NCBI GenBank assembly: GCA_038533575.1
Contig: JBCAYL010000001.1
Coordinates: 1,144,226 to 1,208,225, forward strand
Direction of reading: 5' to 3'
Source of the DNA: Pseudomonadota bacterium
GTDB lineage: Bacteria > Pseudomonadota > Alphaproteobacteria > Rhodobacterales > Rhodobacteraceae
DNA length: 64,000 bases
Under the pieces are notes generated by a model that searched no databases, was not told where the DNA came from, and worked only from the letters and a program-made list of their open reading frames with translations. Within the stretch, counting starts at the first letter, position 1. The number at the start of each line of letters is the position of its first letter. This document shows positions 10,241 to 19,648 of this stretch, piece after piece. The position numbers were made by a program, and so were the translations under genes.

Positions 10241-10775
10241 TGCTCGCTCCTTTGGCGACGATGGGTTCCAGCACGGAGACGAGCTCCGAGATCTCCCGCG
10301 CTTCCGAAGAGCGCTCGGCGCGGAGCGCCTCGAGCTCGGTCATCATGGCGCGGTTGATGAGATGCGCGTCGGGCGCCTCGTCCACGGAGGATTTCTGCAG
10401 CGCCTCGAGCGCGCTGCGCATCTCCTTGCCCGCGCGCTGAAGCTTGGCGTTTTCTTGTTCAGAGGCGTCGACCTGCGCCTGCGCGGCCGCCAGATCGCTC
10501 TCCAGCGTGTTGACGCGCTCCTCAAACTTGCGGCGCACCTGCTTCACGCGCTGCTGAAGCTGCGCGTTGGCGGAGCGCTCCTCCTCGAGCTGGGCTTCGA
10601 GCTCTGCCATGCGGCCCGCGTCGGGCTGGGCTGCCGGCGCGGTGGCTTCCAGCGGGAGCGACGGCTCCGCCTCGGGCGCGGCGGAGGGTATTTTCGTCAG
10701 CCCGCCCTGAATACGCGCGAGCGCGGCGGCGAGCCGGCCTTCCAGCGCCGTGAATTTCTCGGATGTCTCCGACAT
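10233..10775 (-). CDS. Coiled-coil protein upstream of zapA, function unknown
   Basis: The 180-aa product starts MSETSEKFTALEGRLAAALA. It has a Pro/Ala-rich linker at about residues 29-55, then a long Glu/Gln/Ala heptad region (about 56-130) and a helical C-terminus. It has no enzyme motif and no signal peptide. The ATG at 10775 follows a strong GAGGAGG. A longer frame from 10826 lacks such a site. The 8-nt overlap with zapA suggests coupled expression and a divisome role. That is context-based inference only. Confidence 0.82.
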   Translation of the reverse strand: MSETSEKFTALEGRLAAALARIQGGLTKIPSAAPEAEPSLPLEATAPAAQPDAGRMAELEAQLEEERSANAQLQQRVKQVRRKFEERVNTLESDLAAAQAQVDASEQENAKLQRAGKEMRSALEALQKSSVDEAPDAHLINRAMMTELEALRAERSSEAREISELVSVLEPIVAKGASNA

Positions 10776-10997
10776 GTCTGCCTCCTCATCGATCCGCCGC
10801 GCGGTTGGCCGCTGTCGTCGAATCAAGCTGCTCTGGCCTTAACTATGATGAATGTCCCGAAAGCGCGCAAACCTCGCCGTGGGCTGCGGGTCTGCCTCGG
10901 CAGGCTCCGCTGCACCCTCGGTGTCCAGCGCGCTTGATCTTCGGCTGCACGTTGTTATGCCTCCGCCAACGCCCGCAGATCACAATCGGAGACCGAT

Positions 10998-13013
10998 ATG
11001 GACCTATCCGCCCTGGCCGCCAAGCACCCTGACCATTGGCGCCAAGCCACCGCCATCCGCGCGCTGACGCTCGACGCTGTCGCCGCGGCCAATTCCGGGC
11101 ATTCCGGGATGCCCATGGGCATGGCGGACGTGGCAACGGTCCTCTTCAAAAACCATTTGAACTTCGATCCCACCGCGCCGCTCTGGCCCGACCGGGATCG
11201 CTTCATCCTCTCGGCCGGGCACGGCTCCATGCTGCTCTATGCGATCCTGCATTTGACGGGCTATCGCGACATGACGATCGATGAGATCCGGAATTTCCGG
11301 CAGCTGGGCTCCATCACCGACGGCCACCCCGAATTCGGCCATGCCACCGGCATCGAAACGACGACCGGTCCCCTGGGACAGGGCATCGCAAACTCCGTGG
11401 GCTTCGCGCTCGCCGAGGAAATCCTGCGCGCGCGCTGGGGTGAGAAAGTGCAGAACCACTACACCTACGTGATCGCTGGCGACGGCTGCCTGATGGAGGG
11501 TGTGAGCCAGGAGGCCATCGCGCTGGCCGGCCGGCAAAAGCTCAGCCATCTCATCGTCTTCTGGGACGACAACGCCATCACCATCGACGGCTCCGTCGAC
11601 ATCGCCGACCGCACCGACCAGGTCATGCGTTTCCGCGCGTCCGGCTGGGACGTGCAGGAGATTGACGGCCACGACCCCGAGGCCATCGACGCCGCCATCA
11701 CGGCCGCCAAGGCCACCGGCACCCCCTCCATGATCCGCTGCACCACGCATATCGGCCTCGGCCACGCGGCACAGGGGACCTCGAAGGCCCACGGCGCGCT
11801 CACCGATATGGGCCAGCTCGAGGATGCCAAGAAAGCCTATGGCTGGGAGCACGGCTCCTTCGTGATCCCCGAGGACATCAAGCGCGCCTGGGAGAGCTTT
11901 GCCGAGCGTGGCAAGGCGGCCCACGCCGACTGGGCTCAGCGGTTCCTCAAGCTCTCGAATGCCAAGCAGGCGGAGTTCAATCGCACCTTCTCCGGCGAAC
12001 CGCCGAAGAAGCTCTCGGCCACGATCAAGGCATTCAAGAAGCAGATCAGCGAGAGCCAGCCCAAGGTCGCCACGCGCAAGAGCTCGGAGATGGTGCTCGA
12101 GGTCGTGAACCCGGTCATGCCCGAAACGGTGGGCGGCTCCGCGGACCTCACCGGCTCCAACAACACGAAGACCCCCGATCTCGGCATCCACGACATCGAC
12201 AACCGCACGGGGCGCTACATTCACTACGGCATCCGCGAGCACGGCATGGCGGCCGCGATGAACGGCATCCAGCTTCACGGTGGCCTGCGCCCCTATGGTG
12301 GAACGTTCATGGTCTTCACCGACTACGCGCGCCCCTCCATGCGCCTCTCCGCGCTCATGGGGATCCCGGTCATCTACGTCTACACCCATGACAGCATCGG
12401 CGTGGGCGAGGACGGCCCGACGCACCAGCCGGTGGAGCACTACGCGATCCACCGCGCGACGCCCAACACGCGCCTCTTCCGCCCCTGCGACACGGTGGAA
12501 ACGGCGGAATCCTGGGAGCTCGCGCTGGCTGACCCGAGCGGGCCCTCCGTTCTCGCGCTCACGCGCCAAAACCTGCCCACACTCCGCACCGAGCACAAGA
12601 ATACCAACCTCGTCTCGAAGGGCGCCTACGTGCTCGCCGACGCCGAGGGCAAACGCCAGGTCATCCTCATGGCCACGGGCTCGGAAGTGAGCGTTGCCAT
12701 GGAGGCCCGCGACATGCTGCAGGCGGAAGGCATCGGGACGCGCGTCGTCTCCATGCCCTGCTGGGAGCTCTTCGAGGCGCAGGACGATGCCTATCGGCGC
12801 CGTGTCCTGCCCGGCGGGCCGGTGCGCGTGGCCATCGAGGCGGGCATCCGCTTCGGCTGGGATCGCTGGCTCTACGGCGAGCGCGGCAAGCGCGAAAAAG
12901 GCGCGTTCGTGGGGATGCACGGCTTCGGCGCCTCGGCCCCCGGCGCGGCTCTCTTCGAGCATTTCGACATCACGCCCGCAGCCACCGTTGCCGCGGCCAA
13001 GGACATGCTCTGA
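10998..13013 (+). CDS. tkt: Transketolase
   Basis: This 671-aa thiamine-diphosphate enzyme of the pentose phosphate and Calvin pathways moves two-carbon ketol units. Visible blocks are [20 protein letters not shown], the phosphate-binding [14 protein letters not shown], the ThDP motif GDGCLMEG running on to the Asn residue in [11 protein letters not shown], and the transketolase signature [20 protein letters not shown] with [12 protein letters not shown]. Length is standard. It is followed by a terminator and a small membrane peptide, then gap. Confidence 0.98.
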   Translation: MDLSALAAKHPDHWRQATAIRALTLDAVAAANSGHSGMPMGMADVATVLFKNHLNFDPTAPLWPDRDRFILSAGHGSMLLYAILHLTGYRDMTIDEIRNFRQLGSITDGHPEFGHATGIETTTGPLGQGIANSVGFALAEEILRARWGEKVQNHYTYVIAGDGCLMEGVSQEAIALAGRQKLSHLIVFWDDNAITIDGSVDIADRTDQVMRFRASGWDVQEIDGHDPEAIDAAITAAKATGTPSMIRCTTHIGLGHAAQGTSKAHGALTDMGQLEDAKKAYGWEHGSFVIPEDIKRAWESFAERGKAAHADWAQRFLKLSNAKQAEFNRTFSGEPPKKLSATIKAFKKQISESQPKVATRKSSEMVLEVVNPVMPETVGGSADLTGSNNTKTPDLGIHDIDNRTGRYIHYGIREHGMAAAMNGIQLHGGLRPYGGTFMVFTDYARPSMRLSALMGIPVIYVYTHDSIGVGEDGPTHQPVEHYAIHRATPNTRLFRPCDTVETAESWELALADPSGPSVLALTRQNLPTLRTEHKNTNLVSKGAYVLADAEGKRQVILMATGSEVSVAMEARDMLQAEGIGTRVVSMPCWELFEAQDDAYRRRVLPGGPVRVAIEAGIRFGWDRWLYGERGKREKGAFVGMHGFGASAPGAALFEHFDITPAATVAAAKDML

Positions 13014-13024
13014 GGCGGATCGTG

Positions 13025-13060
13025 GGGACGGGTGCCTCAAGGTGCCCGTCCCGGTCTTTT
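13025..13060 (+). terminator. Rho-independent terminator after tkt
   Basis: A 12-bp stem, GGGACGGGTGCC with GGTGCCCGTCCC (two G-T wobbles) and a TCAA loop, is followed by GGTCTTTT. It starts 12 nt after the tkt stop. Confidence 0.85.
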
Positions 13061-13095
13061 GACCCGCTTCCGCCTAAGGCTCGTCCACCAGCGCC

Positions 13096-13239
13096 ATGAC
13101 CACCCGCCTCGCGATCATCATCTTCGCGCTCATCCTCGCGGCCATCGCGATCGATGCAGCGCTTCTGGGCGGCGAGGCGACCGTCTTCCTGATCCGCCGC
13201 TTTCTCGATCTGATCGAATGGGTGGCCTTCTGGCGCTAG
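13096..13239 (+). CDS. 47-aa small membrane peptide between tkt and gap
   Basis: ATG at 13096 opens 47 codons. The N-terminal hydrophobic helix reads LAIIIFALILAAIAID (residues 5-20), and an amphipathic C-terminal stretch ends in EWVAFWR. No family is recognised and the ribosome-binding site is weak. The protein-like composition and its place between two carbon-metabolism genes support a real gene. A non-coding spacer remains possible. Confidence 0.55.
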   Translation: MTTRLAIIIFALILAAIAIDAALLGGEATVFLIRRFLDLIEWVAFWR

Positions 13240-13355
13240 CGCCGATGCCGGCTTTCCCCTTCGACGGTTGACCTCGCGGCGCAGCACTGAGATAGCCCCA
13301 GCGTGCGCCGGAGGGCGCGCGTATTGGCTCAGCAAGATCATCTGGAGGCATCACC

Positions 13356-14357
13356 ATGGCCGTGAAAGTCGCAATCAATGGATTTGGCCGGATTGGACGC
13401 AACGTGCTGCGCGCGATCATCGAGTCGGGCCGCACCGATATCGAGGTCGTCGCCATCAATGATCTGGGCCCGGTGGAAACCAATGCCCACCTCCTGCGCT
13501 ACGACAGTGTCCACGGCCGCTTCCCGGCGGAGGTGAAAACCACCGACACGACGATCGATGTGGGCCGCGGACCCATGCAGGTCACCGCCATGCGGAACCC
13601 GGCAGACCTGCCCTGGAGCGATGTGGATATCGTCCTCGAATGCACGGGCATCTTCACCTCCAAAGAGGCCTGCCAGGCGCATCTCGAAAACGGCTCCTCC
13701 CGCGTGCTCATCTCCGCACCGGGCAAGGACGCGGACAAGACCATCGTCTTCGGCGTGAACGATGACACGCTCACCGCCGACGACCTCGTGGTCTCCAACG
13801 CGTCCTGCACCACGAACTGCCTGTCGCCGGTGGCCAAGGTCCTCAACGACGAGATCGGGATCGTGAAGGGCTTCATGACCACGATCCACTCCTACACGGG
13901 CGACCAGCCCACGCTCGATACGATGCACAAGGATCTCTACCGCGCGCGTGCCGCGGCGATGTCGATGATCCCGACCTCGACGGGCGCCGCCAAGGCCGTG
14001 GGCCTCGTCCTGCCGGAGCTCAACGGCAAGCTCGACGGCGTGGCGATCCGCGTGCCGACGCCCAACGTCTCCGTCGTCGACCTCACCTTCGAGGCCGCGC
14101 GCACGACCACGGTGGATGAAATCAACGACGCCATCCGCGCCGCCGCCAACGGCCCGCTCAAGGGCATCCTCGGCTACACCGACGAGATGCTCGTGAGCCA
14201 GGATTTCAACCACGATCCGCATTCGTCGATCTTCCACACCGACCAGACGAAGGTCATGGAAGGCACGATGTGCCGGATCCTCACGTGGTACGACAACGAG
14301 TGGGGCTTCTCGAACCGCATGGGCGACACCGCCGTCGCCATGGGCAGGCTGATCTAA
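13356..14357 (+). CDS. gap: Glyceraldehyde-3-phosphate dehydrogenase, type I
   Basis: The 333-aa product has the NAD-binding start [17 protein letters not shown], the catalytic Cys151 in [12 protein letters not shown] and the base His in [12 protein letters not shown]. The conserved C-terminal [14 protein letters not shown] is also present. It phosphorylates and oxidises glyceraldehyde-3-phosphate in glycolysis, or works in reverse in gluconeogenesis and the Calvin cycle. A GGAGG-like site (CTGGAGGCATCACC) precedes the ATG. A perfect 12-bp hairpin follows the stop. Confidence 0.98.
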   Translation: MAVKVAINGFGRIGRNVLRAIIESGRTDIEVVAINDLGPVETNAHLLRYDSVHGRFPAEVKTTDTTIDVGRGPMQVTAMRNPADLPWSDVDIVLECTGIFTSKEACQAHLENGSSRVLISAPGKDADKTIVFGVNDDTLTADDLVVSNASCTTNCLSPVAKVLNDEIGIVKGFMTTIHSYTGDQPTLDTMHKDLYRARAAAMSMIPTSTGAAKAVGLVLPELNGKLDGVAIRVPTPNVSVVDLTFEAARTTTVDEINDAIRAAANGPLKGILGYTDEMLVSQDFNHDPHSSIFHTDQTKVMEGTMCRILTWYDNEWGFSNRMGDTAVAMGRLI

Positions 14358-14364
14358 CGCCCGC

Positions 14365-14394
14365 GCATGGCTCGGGTTCCCGCCCGAGCCATGC
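14365..14394 (+). terminator. Perfect hairpin after gap (terminator-like, no T-tract)
   Basis: GCATGGCTCGGG (14365-14376) pairs perfectly with CCCGAGCCATGC (14383-14394) around a TTCCCG loop, 8 nt after the gap stop. No run of T follows, so it may act as a 3'-end stabiliser or need Rho. Confidence 0.7.
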
Positions 14395-14491
14395 CGACGC
14401 TGCAATGCAGCATTGCTGAAATACCACTTCACCAAGGGCCTCTCTTCCATACGTTAGCGCTATCGAAAGCAGAACGATGGAGGGCTCAATG

Positions 14492-14653
14492 ATGGCTCTT
14501 TTCACCCATATCCAAGACCGGCTGGAAAAGCGCCGGGCCTACAACCGCACCGTGGCAGAGCTGCGGGCCATGCCGCTCGACGTGGCGCTCGACCTCGACA
14601 TCTACCGCGAGGATGCGGAGCGGGTGGCGAGCAGCGCCGTTTACGGCCGCTAG
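14492..14653 (+). CDS. DUF1127-like small protein
   Basis: The 53-aa basic product reads MALFTHIQDRLEKRRAYNRT and then AELRAMPLDVALDLDIYRED, ending ASSAVYGR. It resembles the small DUF1127 (YjiS-like) proteins of alphaproteobacteria, which are Arg-rich and often regulate RNA turnover or phosphate and metabolic stress. Two adjacent ATGs exist (14489 and 14492). GGAGGG at 14479-14484 is better spaced for the second. It lies alone between gap and coaD, which run toward each other. The DUF1127 core is degenerate, so the family call is moderate. Confidence 0.72.
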   Translation: MALFTHIQDRLEKRRAYNRTVAELRAMPLDVALDLDIYREDAERVASSAVYGR

Positions 14654-14689
14654 GCTCCGGGCTTCAAACGCCGGCAGCTTGCGCGGCCG

Positions 14690-15181
14690 CTAGGGCAGCC
14701 GCGCGCCGAGCGCGCGCTCGACGGCGGGGGTCACGAATTTCGACACGTCCCCGCCCAAGCGCGCGATCTCTTTGACCAGCTTGGAGGCGATGGCCTGGTG
14801 CTCGGCCTCCGCCATGAGGAACACCGTCTCCACGCTGTCGTCGAGCTGGCGGTTCATGCCGACCATCTGGAACTCGTACTCGAAATCCGCCACGGCCCTC
14901 AGGCCGCGGACGATGACTTGCGCGCCGACGTCCCGGGCGCAGTCGATGAGCAGGTTTTCGAAGGGATGCGCCACGAACTCGCAGCCCGTCTGTTCGCTGA
15001 GCGGCGCGAATTCCGCCTCCACCATGGCCACCCGCTCTTCCAGTGAGAAAAGCGGGCCCTTGTCACGGTTGATCGCCACGCCGACGACGAGCCGGTCCAC
15101 GAGCGCCCCGGCGCGGCGCATGATATCGAGATGTCCGAGCGTGATCGGGTCGAAGGTGCCTGGGTAGAGTCCGATGCGCAT
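14690..15181 (-). CDS. coaD: Phosphopantetheine adenylyltransferase
   Basis: This 163-aa nucleotidyltransferase starts MRIGLYPGTFDPITLGHLDI, with the T/HxGH motif (His17). It contains VIVRGLRAVADFEYEFQM and ends ISxxx-type as ASKLVKEIARLGGDVSKFV. It adenylates 4'-phosphopantetheine in the penultimate step of coenzyme A synthesis. Length is typical (about 160 aa). It stands alone on minus, divergent from mmsA. Confidence 0.97.
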   Translation of the reverse strand: MRIGLYPGTFDPITLGHLDIMRRAGALVDRLVVGVAINRDKGPLFSLEERVAMVEAEFAPLSEQTGCEFVAHPFENLLIDCARDVGAQVIVRGLRAVADFEYEFQMVGMNRQLDDSVETVFLMAEAEHQAIASKLVKEIARLGGDVSKFVTPAVERALGARLP

Positions 15182-15395
15182 GTGCTGCCCTTTGAGGTCT
15201 GCCTAGCGGGGGACAAAGCAAAAGCCGCCCTCCCCCGTCAACCATTTGGGTGATCTGCTCGCGATGCGCGCGGGCCGGGATCCGCGACCTCGAGGTGATC
15301 GCGCCCCTCTTCGGGCCGCCCTGGGCGGCGGCGCGTCCTCGGCTTGACCCTCCCCGCGCGGCGCGGCACGTTCGGCGCCAACTGCGGAGGATCCC

Positions 15396-16895
15396 ATGCA
15401 AGAGCTCACCCACTACATCGACGGCACCCATGTCAAAGGCAGCTCGGGCCGCTTTGCCGATGTGATGAACCCTGCCACGGGCGAAGTGCAGGCCAAGGTG
15501 CCGCTCGCAACCCGCGCAGAGCTCGACCGCGCCGTGGAGATCGCCATGGCCGCGCAGCCCGCATGGGCCGCCACCAATCCCCAGCGCCGGGCGCGGGTGA
15601 TGATGCAGTTCGTCTCGCTCCTCCACCGCGATATGGACAAGCTCGCAGAGGCGCTCTCCCGCGAACACGGCAAAACACTGCCCGATGCCAAGGGCGACGT
15701 GCAGCGCGGTCTCGAAGTCGTCGAGTTCTGCATCGGCGCGCCGCATCTCTTGAAGGGCGATTACACCGACAGTGCGGGCCCGGGCATCGACATGTATTCG
15801 ATGAAACAACCGCTCGGCGTAACCGCCGGTATCACCCCCTTCAACTTCCCCGCCATGATCCCGATGTGGATGTTCGCGCCCGCCATCGTGTGCGGCAACG
15901 CCTTCATCCTGAAGCCGTCTGAGCGCGACCCCTCCGTCCCGCTCATGCTGGCCGAGCTCATGGAGGAGGCGGGCCTCCCCAAGGGCATCCTCCAGGTCGT
16001 GAACGGCGACAAGGAAGCGGTGGATGCGATCCTCGAGCATCCAGTGATCCAGTCGGTGGGCTTCGTGGGCTCCACCCCCATCGCCGAATACATCTACGCC
16101 CAGGGCTGCGCGCACGGAAAGCGCGTGCAGTGCTTCGGCGGCGCGAAAAACCATATGATCGTCATGCCTGACGCCGATATGGACCAGGCCGCCGACGCGC
16201 TGGTGGGCGCGGGCTACGGTGCCGCGGGCGAACGCTGCATGGCGATCTCGGTGGCCGTGCCGGTGACGGATGAGGCCGCCGACCGGCTCATCGAAAAGCT
16301 TGTCCCCCGGATCGAGAAGCTGAAGGTCGGCCCCTACACCGCCGGAAACGAGGTCGATTACGGCCCCGTCGTCACAGCCGCGGCCAAGGCCAATATCGAG
16401 AAGCTCGTAGAAAGCGGGATCGACCAAGGCGCGAAGCTCGTCGTCGACGGCCGCAATTTCAGCCTGCAAGGCTACGAGGACGGCTACTTCATCGGGCCTC
16501 ACCTCTTTGACCGCGCCACCAAGGACATGGACATCTACAAAAAAGAGATCTTCGGCCCGGTCCTCACGACGGTCCGAGCGCAGTCCTACGAGGACGCGCT
16601 CGATCTCGCCATGTCCCATGAATACGGCAACGGCACCGCCATCTTCACGCGCGACGGTGACACCGCCCGCGACTTCGCCAACCGCATCAATATCGGCATG
16701 GTGGGCGTCAACGTCCCGATCCCCGTGCCGCTTGCCTACCACACCTTCGGTGGCTGGAAGAAATCCATGTTCGGCGACCTCAACCAGCACGGGCCGGATG
16801 CGATCAAATTCTACACCCGCACCAAGACCATCACCTCCCGCTGGCCCTCGGGCATCAAGGAGGGCGGTGAATTCTCGATCCCCGTCATGGAGTAG
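15396..16895 (+). CDS. mmsA: Methylmalonate-semialdehyde dehydrogenase (CoA-acylating)
   Basis: The 499-aa aldehyde dehydrogenase has the family features MNPATGEVQAKVPLAT, GITPFNFPAMIPMWMFAPAI, the NAD-binding VGFVGSTPIAEYIY and the catalytic cysteine in GYGAAGERCMAISVAV. Further on it has the conserved PLAYHTFGGWKKSMFGD. It converts methylmalonate semialdehyde to propionyl-CoA in valine and thymine breakdown. GGAGG lies about 5 nt before the ATG. It leads a plus-strand valine-degradation cluster that continues to 20.5 kb. Confidence 0.96.
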   Translation: MQELTHYIDGTHVKGSSGRFADVMNPATGEVQAKVPLATRAELDRAVEIAMAAQPAWAATNPQRRARVMMQFVSLLHRDMDKLAEALSREHGKTLPDAKGDVQRGLEVVEFCIGAPHLLKGDYTDSAGPGIDMYSMKQPLGVTAGITPFNFPAMIPMWMFAPAIVCGNAFILKPSERDPSVPLMLAELMEEAGLPKGILQVVNGDKEAVDAILEHPVIQSVGFVGSTPIAEYIYAQGCAHGKRVQCFGGAKNHMIVMPDADMDQAADALVGAGYGAAGERCMAISVAVPVTDEAADRLIEKLVPRIEKLKVGPYTAGNEVDYGPVVTAAAKANIEKLVESGIDQGAKLVVDGRNFSLQGYEDGYFIGPHLFDRATKDMDIYKKEIFGPVLTTVRAQSYEDALDLAMSHEYGNGTAIFTRDGDTARDFANRINIGMVGVNVPIPVPLAYHTFGGWKKSMFGDLNQHGPDAIKFYTRTKTITSRWPSGIKEGGEFSIPVME

Positions 16896-16897
16896 TC

Positions 16898-17317
16898 ATG
16901 GCAACAGGATCGAACGCGCTCCCGGACGGGTCGCTTCTCTACCTCTGGCACCGCGGGCATGCCTCTCTCGAGGATGCCTATGCCGAGCTCCACAAGATCG
17001 TAAGCGAGGGGCGGCTGAAGCCGGGCGTGCCGCATCTGCTCGATCTCTCGGGGGTGGAGAGCTTCGACAAGGACGCGCTCGAAGTGATGAAGATCAATCT
17101 CGACGTGGCGGTCATGCTCGACCTTCTGGGCGGTGAGACGCTGCTCGTGATGTACGCGCCCACGATCACCGCGCGCCGGATGGCCAAGATGATGTATGAC
17201 TTCTGGCATGGTTCGGGGGTTGTGGTGCCGCGCATCGCCGACGAGGAGGCCGCGGCGCTCGCCATGGTGGGGCGGAGCGAGACGCGCTTTTCCGAGCTGG
17301 GCTTTGTCCCCGCGTAA
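16898..17317 (+). CDS. Unknown 139-aa protein inside the valine-degradation cluster
   Basis: It starts 3 nt after the mmsA stop. The product has no signal peptide or membrane span. A central stretch, GVPHLLDLSGVESFDKDALE, followed by GGETLLVMYAPTITARRMAK, resembles the alternating strand-helix pattern of STAS/SpoIIAA-like proteins. No catalytic motif is visible, so it is best left as a possible SpoIIAA-like protein. Its position suggests co-transcription with mmsA; a role in valine metabolism is not shown by the sequence. Confidence 0.75.
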   Translation: MATGSNALPDGSLLYLWHRGHASLEDAYAELHKIVSEGRLKPGVPHLLDLSGVESFDKDALEVMKINLDVAVMLDLLGGETLLVMYAPTITARRMAKMMYDFWHGSGVVVPRIADEEAAALAMVGRSETRFSELGFVPA

Positions 17318-17388
17318 GGGTCATCGGCTTGCACCGGTGCCCACGGCGCTAGTATCTCAGACGTGCAAGACCTCGCAGGGAGGATGCG

Positions 17389-18528
17389 ATGTTTGACCAG
17401 ATGAACGAAGACCAGACCGCCATTTTCGACATGGCCAAGGCGCTCGGCCAGTCCGAGATCGCGCCCCATGCCCGCGCGTGGGAAGGGGCCGGCACGATCC
17501 CCAAGGCACTCTGGCCCAAGCTCGCGGAGCTTGGCTTCGGCGGGCTCTACGTGCGCGAGGAAAGCGGCGGCTCGGGGCTCTCGCGCCACGACTCGACGCT
17601 CGTCTTCGAGGCGCTTGCCATGGCCTGCCCGTCCGTCTCGGCCTTTCTCTCGATCCACAATATGTGCGCCTGGATGATCGACAGCTTCGGCTCCGAGGCG
17701 ATGCACGCGGCGCGGCTCGCGGACGCCGTCTCGATGGAGAAATTCTACAGCTACTGCCTCACAGAGCCCGGCTCCGGCTCCGATGCGGCCGCGTTGAAGA
17801 CGAAAGCGGAGCGGACCAACGAGGGCTACATCCTCACGGGCACGAAGGCCTTCATCTCCGGCGGCGGCTACTCGGACGCCTACATCGTCATGGCGCGCAC
17901 GGGTGACGGCGGGCCGAAGGGCATCTCGTCGGTCATCGTCGATGACGGCGCAGAAGGGCTCAGCTTCGGCGGGCTCGAAGCCAAGATGGGCTGGAAGGCC
18001 CAGCCCACCCGACAGGTGCAGCTCGATGCCTGCGCGATCCCCGCGGCAAACCTCCTCGGGGAAGAGGGCATGGGCTTTGCCTACGCCATGAAGGGCCTCG
18101 ACGGCGGACGCCTCAACATCGCCGCCTGCTCGCTCGGCGGCGCGCAGGCCGCGCTCGATGCGACCCTCGCTTACATGAAGGATCGCGGCGCTTTTGGTAA
18201 GAAACTCACCGAGTTCCAGGCTCTGCAATTCCGCTTGGCCGAGATGGAGATCGAGCTGCAGGCGGCGCGCACCTTCCTGCGCTCGGCCGCCCAGTCGCTC
18301 GATGCCGGTGCGCCCGACGCCACCAAGCGCTGCGCCATGGCCAAGAAATTCGTGACCGAGGCGGGCTCGAAGGTCGCCGACCAGTGCCTCCAGCTCCATG
18401 GCGGCTACGGCTACCTGGCCGATTATGGGATCGAGAAGATCGTCCGGGACCTCCGCGTCCACCAGATCCTCGAGGGCACCAACGAGATCATGCGCCTCAT
18501 CGTGGCGCGGGACATGCTGCGCGCGTGA
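17389..18528 (+). CDS. Acyl-CoA dehydrogenase, probably isobutyryl-CoA dehydrogenase
   Basis: The 379-aa flavoprotein carries the acyl-CoA dehydrogenase signatures YCLTEPGSGSDAAALKTKAE, GGRLNIAACSLGGAQ and QCLQLHGGYGYLADYGIEK. The C-terminal HQILEGTNEIMRLIVARDML is also present. Its place between mmsA and a 3-hydroxyisobutyryl-CoA hydrolase points to isobutyryl-CoA as substrate (ACAD8 type); related branched or short acyl-CoAs cannot be excluded. GGAGG precedes the ATG by about 5 nt. An inverted REP-like doublet separates it from the next gene. Confidence 0.92.
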   Translation: MFDQMNEDQTAIFDMAKALGQSEIAPHARAWEGAGTIPKALWPKLAELGFGGLYVREESGGSGLSRHDSTLVFEALAMACPSVSAFLSIHNMCAWMIDSFGSEAMHAARLADAVSMEKFYSYCLTEPGSGSDAAALKTKAERTNEGYILTGTKAFISGGGYSDAYIVMARTGDGGPKGISSVIVDDGAEGLSFGGLEAKMGWKAQPTRQVQLDACAIPAANLLGEEGMGFAYAMKGLDGGRLNIAACSLGGAQAALDATLAYMKDRGAFGKKLTEFQALQFRLAEMEIELQAARTFLRSAAQSLDAGAPDATKRCAMAKKFVTEAGSKVADQCLQLHGGYGYLADYGIEKIVRDLRVHQILEGTNEIMRLIVARDMLRA

Positions 18529-18548
18529 GCACGGCCCCGTTTCAGCGC

Positions 18549-18610
18549 GTCCCGGGCCTGCCCCGGGACCTCGTGGCCAGGAGTGAGAGGCCCCGGGTCA
18601 GGCCCGGGGC
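18549..18610. repeat. REP-like palindrome doublet (inverted pair)
   Basis: Two units, each with perfect 8-bp arms: GTCCCGGG-CCTGC-CCCGGGAC (18549-18569) and GCCCCGGG-TCAGG-CCCGGGGC (18590-18610). The second is close to the reverse complement of the first, so the pair is BIME-like. It fills the gap between the acyl-CoA dehydrogenase and the hydrolase gene and ends 12 nt before the latter's ATG. Confidence 0.85.
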
Positions 18611-18622
18611 GTGTTGCACGCG

Positions 18623-19648
18623 ATGACGGACGTTCATATCCGAACCGAGGGCCGCGCGGGCTGGATCACGCTCAAACGCCCCGCCGCGCTCAATGCGCTC
18701 ACGCATGCCATGTGCCTCGAGATCGAAGAGGCGATCACCGCATGGGCCGGCGATGACAGCGTGGGCCACATCGTCATCGACGCGTCCGGCGACAAGGCTT
18801 TCTGCGCGGGCGGCGACATCGCAGAGATGTATGCCACGGGCATGGCAGGCGATTATGCCTATGGCCGCCGCTTCTGGACGGACGAATACCGCCTCAACGC
18901 CAAGCTCAAGCTCTACCCGAAGCCCATCGTCACTTTTCTCCACGGCTTCACCATGGGCGGCGGCGTGGGCGTGGGGTGCCATGCCTCGCACCGGATCGTC
19001 TGCGAAAGCTCACAGATCGCCATGCCGGAGGTCTCCATCGGCCTCCTGCCCGATGTGGGGGGCTCGCTCATCCTCGCCCACGCGCCGGGGCGCACGGGCG
19101 ATTACCTCGCCGTCACCGCCGCACGCATGTCCGCCGGGGATGCGATCTATGCAGGCTTCGCCGACCATTTCGTGCCGGAGGCGGACTGGCCTGCGCTCAA
19201 GGCCACGCTCCGCGAGGGCGTGGACCTGCCCCGCCATGACGCGACCGACGCGCCGCTCGCAGCGCAGCAGGACGCGCTCGCGGAGCATTTCGCGGGCGCG
19301 GGTCCCGCCGACATCCTGCGCAGCCTCGAGGGCGTGGAGGATCCATTCCTCAGAGGCGCGGCTCAGCGCATGAAGCGCCATTCCCCGCTTGCCATGGCCT
19401 GCGCGCTCGAGGCCGTGCGCCGCCTGCGCTCTACCGATGACATCACCCGCGCGCTCGAGCTCGAATACCGCTTCACGCACCGCGCGATGGAGCACGGCGA
19501 TTTCATCGAGGGCATCCGCGCGCAGATCATCGACAAGGACAAGAGCCCGCGCTGGCGGCAGGGCATCGATACCCTTTCGGCGGCGGAGGTGAGCGCGATG
19601 CTCCGCCCGCTCGGCCCCGACACACTGAACCTGGAGGACCCGGCATGA
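18623..19648 (+). CDS. 3-hydroxyisobutyryl-CoA hydrolase (enoyl-CoA hydratase family)
   Basis: The 341-aa crotonase-fold product contains ALNALTHAMCLEIEEA, the oxyanion-hole segment DKAFCAGGDIAEMYATG and the hydrolase-typical HGFTMGGGVGVGCHASHRI with PEVSIGLLPDVGGS. The length and the last blocks match HIBCH hydrolases rather than hydratases. It releases 3-hydroxyisobutyrate from its CoA ester in valine breakdown. A GTG four codons upstream (18611) is the alternative start. The ATG at 18623 has no clear Shine-Dalgarno because a REP-like element occupies that position. It overlaps mmsB by 4 nt. Confidence 0.9.
   Translation: MTDVHIRTEGRAGWITLKRPAALNALTHAMCLEIEEAITAWAGDDSVGHIVIDASGDKAFCAGGDIAEMYATGMAGDYAYGRRFWTDEYRLNAKLKLYPKPIVTFLHGFTMGGGVGVGCHASHRIVCESSQIAMPEVSIGLLPDVGGSLILAHAPGRTGDYLAVTAARMSAGDAIYAGFADHFVPEADWPALKATLREGVDLPRHDATDAPLAAQQDALAEHFAGAGPADILRSLEGVEDPFLRGAAQRMKRHSPLAMACALEAVRRLRSTDDITRALELEYRFTHRAMEHGDFIEGIRAQIIDKDKSPRWRQGIDTLSAAEVSAMLRPLGPDTLNLEDPA

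Noticed and set aside
11004-13040. 678-aa open frame antisense to tkt
   Set aside because: It mirrors the transketolase gene in GC-rich DNA; the protein is Gly/Ala/His/Arg-rich with no domain and no ribosome-binding site.
15063-16790. 575-aa open frame antisense to mmsA
   Set aside because: It is a shadow of mmsA and overlaps coaD; it has no recognisable domain.
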